In this document: piece by piece, positions 51,237 through 56,010 of the stretch | Numbering within the stretch: position 1 is the first letter of the stretch | Layout of the letters: each line of letters opens with the position of its first letter | DNA from: Ensifer sp. IC4062 | Lineage (GTDB): Bacteria; Pseudomonadota; Alphaproteobacteria; Rhizobiales; Rhizobiaceae | DNA length: 56,010 nucleotides | Assembly: GCF_020193575.1 (NCBI RefSeq) | Contig: NZ_JADYVD010000051.1 | Coordinates: 1-56,010, forward strand | Direction of reading: 5' to 3' | Program-made: the position numbers and the translations under genes | The notes under the pieces: model-generated | Told to the model about the DNA's origin: nothing | What the model saw: only the letters and a program-made list of their open reading frames with translations | Database searches by the model: none

Positions 51237-52322
51237 ATGAACGAGCACGCCAAAGTGGATCTGCCGGCGCCCGTAAATCAGGAAAGACCTACCATGGCCG
51301 ATGTGCGTACGGCACGAACGATAAACCTTGCTCTTCAGGGCGGCGGTGCGCACGGCGCCTTCACCTGGGGTGTCCTTGACAGGCTGCTAGACGAGCCGCA
51401 CCTCTCGTTCGAAGGCATTGTCGCCACCAGTGCCGGCGCGATGAACGCCGCCGTCTTGGCCTATGGGCTTGCGGAAGGCGGGCGCAGCGGTGCGCAGAAG
51501 GCGCTCGCCAATTTCTGGCGCCGCATCAGCCATGCGGCGGCCTTCAGCCCGCTACAGCCGAGCTTGCTGGATCGCGTAACCGGATCGAAGTCATTGGAGT
51601 TTTCGCCGGCCTTTGTCATTTTCGATGTGGTGACGCGGCTGCTCTCGCCCTATCAGTTCAATCCGCTGAATTATAATCCGTTGCGCCAGGTCCTCGAGCA
51701 ATCGATCGACCTTGACGCCATCCGCATGTCCCGTTGTCCGGTGAAGCTCAACATCTGCGCGACAAACGTGCGCTCCGGCAAGGTCAAGGTGTTTTCCAAT
51801 GACGAGATCACGATCGACGCCGTGATGGCTTCGGCCTGCCTGCCGTTCCTGTTTCAAGCCGTCGAGATCGACGGAGAGGCCTATTGGGACGGAGGCTACA
51901 TGGGAAACCCCGCCATTTTCCCGCTGATCTACGGCTGCGATACACCGGATGTGCTGGTGGTGCACATTAATCCTCTGGAGCGAACGGAGTTGCCGCGGAC
52001 CGCCGCCGAAATCCTGAACAGGATCAACGAAATCAGCTTCAATTCGTCGCTGCTCAGGGAGATGCGCGCTATCGCTTTCGTGACGCAACTGATCGATTCC
52101 AACGCGGCTAATTCCCTCGGGCTCAAGCGCATCTTCGTGCATGGCATCTCCGACGATGAGACGATGAGAAACCTCAGCGTATCGAGCAAGCTTAATGCCG
52201 ATTGGGGAGCCCTCGTAGACCTCCGTGACCGCGGTCGACAGTGCGCGGAGGACTGGCTGATGGCGAACTATGACGCGATAGGGAAGCGTTCGAGCGTCGA
52301 TATCAGTACGCGTTACCTTTAA
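51237..52322 (+). CDS. Patatin-like phospholipase
   Basis: 361 residues. Oxyanion hole GGGAHGAF (about 36-43), nucleophile elbow ATSAGAMNAA (Ser at about 66), and catalytic Asp in YWDGGYMGNP (about 213-222). The first Gly of the canonical GxSxG is Ala. Its coupling to the 3-hydroxybutyrate dehydrogenase suggests action on a hydroxyalkanoate or a granule lipid; this is inference. ATG 51237 follows GAGGAGGAG. A hairpin terminator at 52411 closes the transcript. Confidence 0.88.
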   Translation: MNEHAKVDLPAPVNQERPTMADVRTARTINLALQGGGAHGAFTWGVLDRLLDEPHLSFEGIVATSAGAMNAAVLAYGLAEGGRSGAQKALANFWRRISHAAAFSPLQPSLLDRVTGSKSLEFSPAFVIFDVVTRLLSPYQFNPLNYNPLRQVLEQSIDLDAIRMSRCPVKLNICATNVRSGKVKVFSNDEITIDAVMASACLPFLFQAVEIDGEAYWDGGYMGNPAIFPLIYGCDTPDVLVVHINPLERTELPRTAAEILNRINEISFNSSLLREMRAIAFVTQLIDSNAANSLGLKRIFVHGISDDETMRNLSVSSKLNADWGALVDLRDRGRQCAEDWLMANYDAIGKRSSVDISTRYL

Positions 52323-52410
52323 GGCGGATCAGCGCTTCCCGACCAATCAGGCGCGTCACCACGGAGTGTGCGCATGCCCTCGCTGCCATCTCCCTCCCAA
52401 TGGCAGTCCT

Positions 52411-52454
52411 GCCCCCCGATACGGCCCGAAGGGCCCGATCCGGGGGGCTTTTTT
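52411..52454 (+). terminator. Rho-independent terminator after patatin gene
   Basis: GCCCCCC (52411-52417) pairs with GGGGGGC (52442-52448), with inner pairing GGCCC/GGGCC, followed by TTTTTT (52449-52454). This is the clearest intrinsic terminator in the window. Confidence 0.85.
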
Positions 52455-52600
52455 CGTCTCAGGTGCGCCGTCACCTGCGGATAGTTCGGCCTATCGAAAC
52501 CATGCCTGAACAGCATTTCAAAGAGCTCGAGCGGTCTGAGAAGCTTGTCAGTATCAGGCCGATACCCGGTCTGAACAACGTCAGATCCAGGAGATGTTCA

Positions 52601-52870
52601 ATGATCAACACTCGTACGCTCATCAGTTCCGCGCTTGCTGCGATCGCCTCCGTCTCGGCGTCGACCGCATCGGCAGGACCGGCCGCCCAGCCAGAGTTCT
52701 CGTTCGAGAAGTGCTACGGCATCGTCAAGGCCGGGCAGAACGACTGCCAGACAGCCACCCATTCCTGCGCGGGCACCTCGACGATGGACGACCAGGCCGA
52801 CGCCTGGATCTACGTGCCTGCCGGCACCTGCGGAAAGATCGCCGGGGGCAGCAATGCCCCCAAGGCCTGA
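52601..52870 (+). CDS. bufA1: Bufferin precursor peptide BufA1 (DUF2282)
   Basis: An 89-residue DUF2282 protein with a signal peptide (cleavage near ASA-GP, about 25). Four Cys follow in the order KCYGIV, NDCQT, HSCAGTS and GTCGKI, the bufferin pattern. In characterised systems the Cys of the DUF2282 precursor are converted to thiooxazole groups by BufB/BufC and the product chelates copper in the periplasm. ATG 52601 follows AGGAG. BufB begins 34 bp downstream. The upstream region (52455-52600) should contain the promoter. Confidence 0.92.
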   Translation: MINTRTLISSALAAIASVSASTASAGPAAQPEFSFEKCYGIVKAGQNDCQTATHSCAGTSTMDDQADAWIYVPAGTCGKIAGGSNAPKA

Positions 52871-52904
52871 CGGCCTCCGACAACAAGCAAAAGGGAGTAG
52901 ACCG

Positions 52905-53936
52905 ATGCCCAAGTCGTTTCCAACCCACCCGGTGCCGTGCGCTGCGGGCATCGGCCTCCGTTCGATACACATTGCCGAGATGCTTTCCCGCAGGCCTGCT
53001 GCGGGTTGGCTGGAAGTCCATGCCGAAAACTACATGGGCCAATCAGCAGCCGTGGATGCGCTCGAGAAGCTGCGCGAGGTTTATCCGCTTTCGGTGCACG
53101 GCGTGGGACTGTCGCTTGGCAGCGCCTCAGGTCTCGACCGGGCGCATCTGGAGCGGCTGCATGGCGTCTGCGAACGTTTTCAGCCAGCAATCGTCTCCGA
53201 GCATCTTGCCTGGAGCGTCGCCGACGGTGCCTACCTGAACGACCTCCTGCCGCTCCGCTACGACGAAGAGGCGCTCGCCATCGTGTCCGGCAACGTCGGA
53301 CGATTGCAGGACACGCTCAAGCGCCAAGTGTTCATCGAAAACCTGTCCGCCTATCTGGCCTTCGCGGAATCGAGCATGACCGAGGCCGAGTTTCTGGGCG
53401 AGCTCGTTAGCCGAACCGGTTGCGGTTTGCTGCTGGACGTCAACAACGTCCATGTCTCCGCAAGCAACCTCGATTTCGATGCATTCGCCTTCATCGACGC
53501 TCTGCCTGCCGACGCGATCGGTGAGATCCATCTCGCCGGCCACGCGATCAACGAAGTGGATGGCGACGTCATTCTCGTCGACGATCATGGGTCGCGCGTG
53601 CCACCGGCCGTCTGGTCGCTTTATGCCCACGCTCTCCGCAGGATCGGCCCGCGACCGACACTGATCGAATGGGACACGGATGTGCCGGCGCTCGAAGTCT
53701 TGTTGGGCGAAGCGATGTGGGCCGACATGCTCGCTCGCCGGATCGCCTTCGACCAACACCTTGAGGAGCCGCCTGCCGCCACACCTGACGGCCGTTTCGA
53801 AGCCATGAGGTTGCCCGGCCGCGACGACGCAACAGGCATCCGGTTCCCAGCGCTTGCCGCAATCGCCGCCGTCAAAGCCGCTTGCGGCAAGTGCGCATCG
53901 GATCATTTCAGGAGGGACGGCCATGTCTTCCATTGA
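52905..53936 (+). CDS. bufB: Bufferin maturase BufB (MNIO/DUF692)
   Basis: A 343-residue multinuclear non-heme iron oxidase (DUF692) with a TIM-barrel fold. Metal-ligand motifs are EVHAENYMG, SVHGVGLSLG, SEHLAWS, IENLSAYL, LLDVNNVHVSA, EIHLAGH, VDDHGSRV and IEWDTDVP. It should oxidise BufA1 cysteines together with BufC. ATG 52905 follows GGGAG. The C-terminal 60 residues extend beyond the usual barrel. Its end overlaps the start of bufC (ATG 53923). Confidence 0.92.
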   Translation: MPKSFPTHPVPCAAGIGLRSIHIAEMLSRRPAAGWLEVHAENYMGQSAAVDALEKLREVYPLSVHGVGLSLGSASGLDRAHLERLHGVCERFQPAIVSEHLAWSVADGAYLNDLLPLRYDEEALAIVSGNVGRLQDTLKRQVFIENLSAYLAFAESSMTEAEFLGELVSRTGCGLLLDVNNVHVSASNLDFDAFAFIDALPADAIGEIHLAGHAINEVDGDVILVDDHGSRVPPAVWSLYAHALRRIGPRPTLIEWDTDVPALEVLLGEAMWADMLARRIAFDQHLEEPPAATPDGRFEAMRLPGRDDATGIRFPALAAIAAVKAACGKCASDHFRRDGHVFH

Positions 53937-54723
53937 AACCCTGCAACGTGTCGTCGCGCGTGCGGTTCTGACGACTGGGCCGGCAGATATCCTGCCACTG
54001 CTCGCGCGGGGTCGTTTCGATCCCGCCAGGCGGCTCAATATCTACCGCAACAATACGCTGGTCTCGCTCACGACGACCTTGAAGGCCGTCTTCCCCGTGA
54101 CGGTGCGGCTGCTCGACGAGCGCTACTTCAGTTACGTGGCCAGCTGCTTCATCCGGAGCAGCCCGCCACATGAGCCACGCCTTTCCCGTTACGGCGCAGG
54201 ATTTGCAGCGTTTCTCGCCAGTTCCGAGGGGACCGCTCACATGCCCTTCGTCTCTGAGGTGGCGCGCCTCGAGTGGAAGATCGCCGAAGCGCTCGACGCG
54301 CCCTTGCAGCGTCCAAGCACACTGATCGAGCTTTACGAGGGGCTTTCGAGCGGATCCTTCGCGCTCTTCCTGCAGCCTTCGCTGCGGCTCGTTTTCTGCC
54401 GCTGGCCCGCCCTCAGCATCTGGGCGGCGCACCAGCAGGGAGGAGATGCTGATAGTCTCGCGGATCTCAACCGCGAACCGGAGCGCATTGCGCTGTGGAG
54501 ACATGGCGACACCGTTCGCTTCCTGCGCCTCGACGCCGCGGAGTTTGCGTTTTGGCACATGTTGATGCGGGGCAGGGGACTTGAGGCTGCAGTCGCCCGC
54601 GCCTGCCGCTGCTCGCCCGAGTTCAATGTCCCCAGAGCACTGACCGGCCTCTTCGTCAGCGAGCTCGTCATCGGCATCCATCGCATGAAGGAGCCTTCCA
54701 ACCAGCAGGAGAGAGTGTCATGA
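53923..54723 (+). CDS. bufC: Bufferin partner protein BufC (DUF2063)
   Basis: 266 residues. The N-terminal DUF2063 DNA-binding-like/helical domain (RLNIYRNNTLVSLTTTLKAV, YFSYVASCFIRSSPPHEPRL) is typical of the partner that presents the precursor peptide to MNIO enzymes. The C-terminal part (about 130-260) is an RRE-like module as in other BufC proteins. The ATG at 53923 follows GGAGGG and overlaps bufB by 14 bases; the stop overlaps the DoxX gene by 4 bases. The layout A-B-C is the canonical bufferin operon. Confidence 0.9.
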   Translation: MSSIETLQRVVARAVLTTGPADILPLLARGRFDPARRLNIYRNNTLVSLTTTLKAVFPVTVRLLDERYFSYVASCFIRSSPPHEPRLSRYGAGFAAFLASSEGTAHMPFVSEVARLEWKIAEALDAPLQRPSTLIELYEGLSSGSFALFLQPSLRLVFCRWPALSIWAAHQQGGDADSLADLNREPERIALWRHGDTVRFLRLDAAEFAFWHMLMRGRGLEAAVARACRCSPEFNVPRALTGLFVSELVIGIHRMKEPSNQQERVS

Positions 54724-55193
54724 ACACAATGCGCGCAACACCGATGAGTTTTTCCAGAACGATATACAGGCTTCACGAAGCAGTCGTGGACTGGTCGACA
54801 GCCCTGCCGCTATCGATCGTGCAGCTGGCGTCCCGCATTGCGGTCGCCGAGGTTTTCTGGCAGTCCGCCCAGACGAAGCTCGCCTCCTGGCCGGTCACGC
54901 TCCAGCTGTTCGCCTTCGAATATCGCTTGCCGCTGCTCGATGCCGGACTGGCCGCCATCATGGCGACCGCGGCGGAACTCAGTGGCGCGGCGATGCTCGC
55001 CTTGGGACTGCTTGCGCGGCTCGCCTCACTGATGCTGCTCGGCGTCGTCGCCACGATCCAGATCTTCGTCTACCCGGATCATTGGGCCGAACATCTGATG
55101 TGGACGAGCCTGCTCTTGCTCATCCTCTCGCGGGGCGCCGGGGTCTTTTCCGTCGACCATCTGGTCGCCCGACGCATCCGTGTTGGAGGCTGA
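54720..55193 (+). CDS. DoxX family membrane protein
   Basis: 157 residues with four hydrophobic spans (VQLASRIAVAEVFWQSAQTK, LDAGLAAIMATAAELSGAAM, LASLMLLGVVATIQIFVYP, WTSLLLLILSRGAGVF). FWQSAQTKLASWP fits the DoxX signature. DoxX genes often close bufferin operons and are thought to act in redox chemistry at the membrane. It overlaps bufC by ATGA and is followed after 3 bp by the flavoprotein gene. Confidence 0.88.
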   Translation: MNTMRATPMSFSRTIYRLHEAVVDWSTALPLSIVQLASRIAVAEVFWQSAQTKLASWPVTLQLFAFEYRLPLLDAGLAAIMATAAELSGAAMLALGLLARLASLMLLGVVATIQIFVYPDHWAEHLMWTSLLLLILSRGAGVFSVDHLVARRIRVGG

Positions 55194-55196
55194 GCG

Positions 55197-56010
55197 ATGT
55201 CAATGTCGTCCGTTCCGAGCGCTTTCGTGCCGGGTGAGATCGCGACCGGCACGGACGAGGCAAAGCGCCGGCCGCGCGTGGTCATCCTCGGTGCTGGCTT
55301 TGGCGGTCTGAATGCGGCGATGGCGCTTCGCCGCGCGCCGGTCGAAGTCACTGTCGTCGATCGTCGAAACTATCACCTGTTTCAACCTCTGCTTTACCAG
55401 GTTGCGACCGCAGGGCTCTCGCCTGCGCAGATTGCCATGCCGATCCGCCGCATTCTTTCGCGGCAGTCGAATGCCACGGTCCTGATGGACAAGGTTGAGG
55501 CGGTCGATACCGTCGCGCGATGCGTTGTGACCGGCGGCCGGCGTATCCCCTACGACTATCTGATCGTCGCGACCGGCGCCCGCCACACTTATTTCGGCAA
55601 CGACACCTGGGCGGAGCACGCCCCGGGGTTGAAGACAATCACGGATGCGACCGCGATCCGCGCGCGCATCCTCTCCGCCTTCGAACGGGCCGAGGTGACC
55701 GACGACCCCCGTTTACGTCAGAAGCTGTTGACCTTCGTTGTCGTCGGCGGCGGACCGACCGGCGTGGAGCTCGCCGGCGCAATCGCGGAGCTTTCCCGAA
55801 GGACGATTGTTCGCGATTTCCGGCGCATTGATTCATCCTCGGCCCAGGTCGTGCTCGTCGAGGCGGGTGAGCGGATCCTGCCGGCGATGCCGCCCTGCCT
55901 TTCGAGAAAGGCTGAGAGACAACTCGAAAGGCTTGGCGTCGAGGTCGTGCTCGGCAATGCCGTCGCTTCCTGCGACGACAGCGGTGTGCGGCTGGCCGAC
56001 GGAACTGAAA
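55197..56010 (+). CDS. NDH-2-like FAD-dependent oxidoreductase, 3' end outside window
   Basis: The first 271 residues of a type II NADH dehydrogenase-like flavoprotein. FAD motif VVILGAGFGGLNAAMALRRA (about 28-47), the quinone-side motif FQPLLYQVATAGLSPAQIAM, VATGARHTYFG, and NAD motif VVVGGGPTGVELAGAIAEL (about 180-198). ATG 55197 is the natural start, three bases after the DoxX stop. Together DoxX and this enzyme could supply or remove electrons for bufferin maturation or handle the quinone pool under copper stress; that is inference. Continues past the window. Confidence 0.88.
   Translation, partial: MSMSSVPSAFVPGEIATGTDEAKRRPRVVILGAGFGGLNAAMALRRAPVEVTVVDRRNYHLFQPLLYQVATAGLSPAQIAMPIRRILSRQSNATVLMDKVEAVDTVARCVVTGGRRIPYDYLIVATGARHTYFGNDTWAEHAPGLKTITDATAIRARILSAFERAEVTDDPRLRQKLLTFVVVGGGPTGVELAGAIAELSRRTIVRDFRRIDSSSAQVVLVEAGERILPAMPPCLSRKAERQLERLGVEVVLGNAVASCDDSGVRLADGTE

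Noticed and set aside
1..56010. CRISPR arrays, rRNA and tRNA genes
   Set aside because: No regularly spaced repeats and no tRNA- or rRNA-like sequence were seen on either strand by eye.

Overview
The window is high-GC alphaproteobacterial DNA with a strong Rhizobiaceae (Ensifer/Sinorhizobium-like) signature: an HWE histidine kinase remnant, a BA14K protein, DUF1127 and DUF1194 proteins, rhizobial TolB/TPR signalling proteins, and a bgsB-bgsA pair like the one that makes mixed-linkage beta-glucan in Sinorhizobium meliloti. The many broken genes, toxin-antitoxin remnants and transposon ends suggest an accessory replicon (megaplasmid) rather than core chromosome. That placement is inference.

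Left part (1-23 kb): a patchwork of intact small operons and wreckage. It opens with a partial membrane-protein gene behind a textbook FNR/FixK-type promoter (perfect TTGAT-N4-ATCAA box). A CadC-like TolB/TPR protein, a cysteine-poor Crp/Fnr (FixK-like) regulator, a HlyD adaptor with a small TackOD1-type zinc-ribbon protein, and a SulP transporter follow. Between them lie decayed gltS, AttH/CrtC-like, SCO1/SenC and groEL fragments. Next come a BTAD/hydrolase/cyclase-like multidomain protein, a secreted ankyrin plus DUF1194 pair, a flavin monooxygenase, two GNAT acetyltransferases, a frameshifted extensin-like gene, a BA14K gene, a frameshifted membrane-protein gene, and a TnsB/TniA-type transposase truncated against an HWE kinase remnant. 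The transposon end carries four transposase-site-like repeats.

Centre (22.9-33.2 kb): a compact leftward operon encodes an unusual partner-switching system. It contains a Cache/HAMP/SpoIIE phosphatase, two HATPase-like proteins and two STAS-like proteins, one of them fused to a SAM-dependent methyltransferase. A GGDEF-EAL protein lies just upstream. Divergent from it is bgsB-bgsA (membrane-fusion protein plus GT2 glucan synthase without a recognisable PilZ domain), so a stress or surface signal may feed c-di-GMP control of an exo-beta-glucan.

Right part (33-56 kb): IS1111-type debris, a RelB-like antitoxin with a stub of its toxin and an RtcB remnant lead into a LysR-controlled electrophile/quinone-type detoxification cluster. 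The cluster holds a VOC dioxygenase, an isochorismatase-like hydrolase, MFS exporters, a chloroperoxidase-like hydrolase and a RidA protein, with DoxX and DUF1622 remnants. Three 29-bp operator-like sites with near-identical half-sites precede its main transcription units. After ChaC, an orphan ParE, a DUF302 protein, another MFS and a cupin, a second LysR gene diverges from a 3-hydroxybutyrate dehydrogenase/patatin pair. The window ends in a bufferin (bufA1-bufB-bufC) copper-associated RiPP operon with DoxX and an NDH-2-like flavoprotein that runs off the edge.
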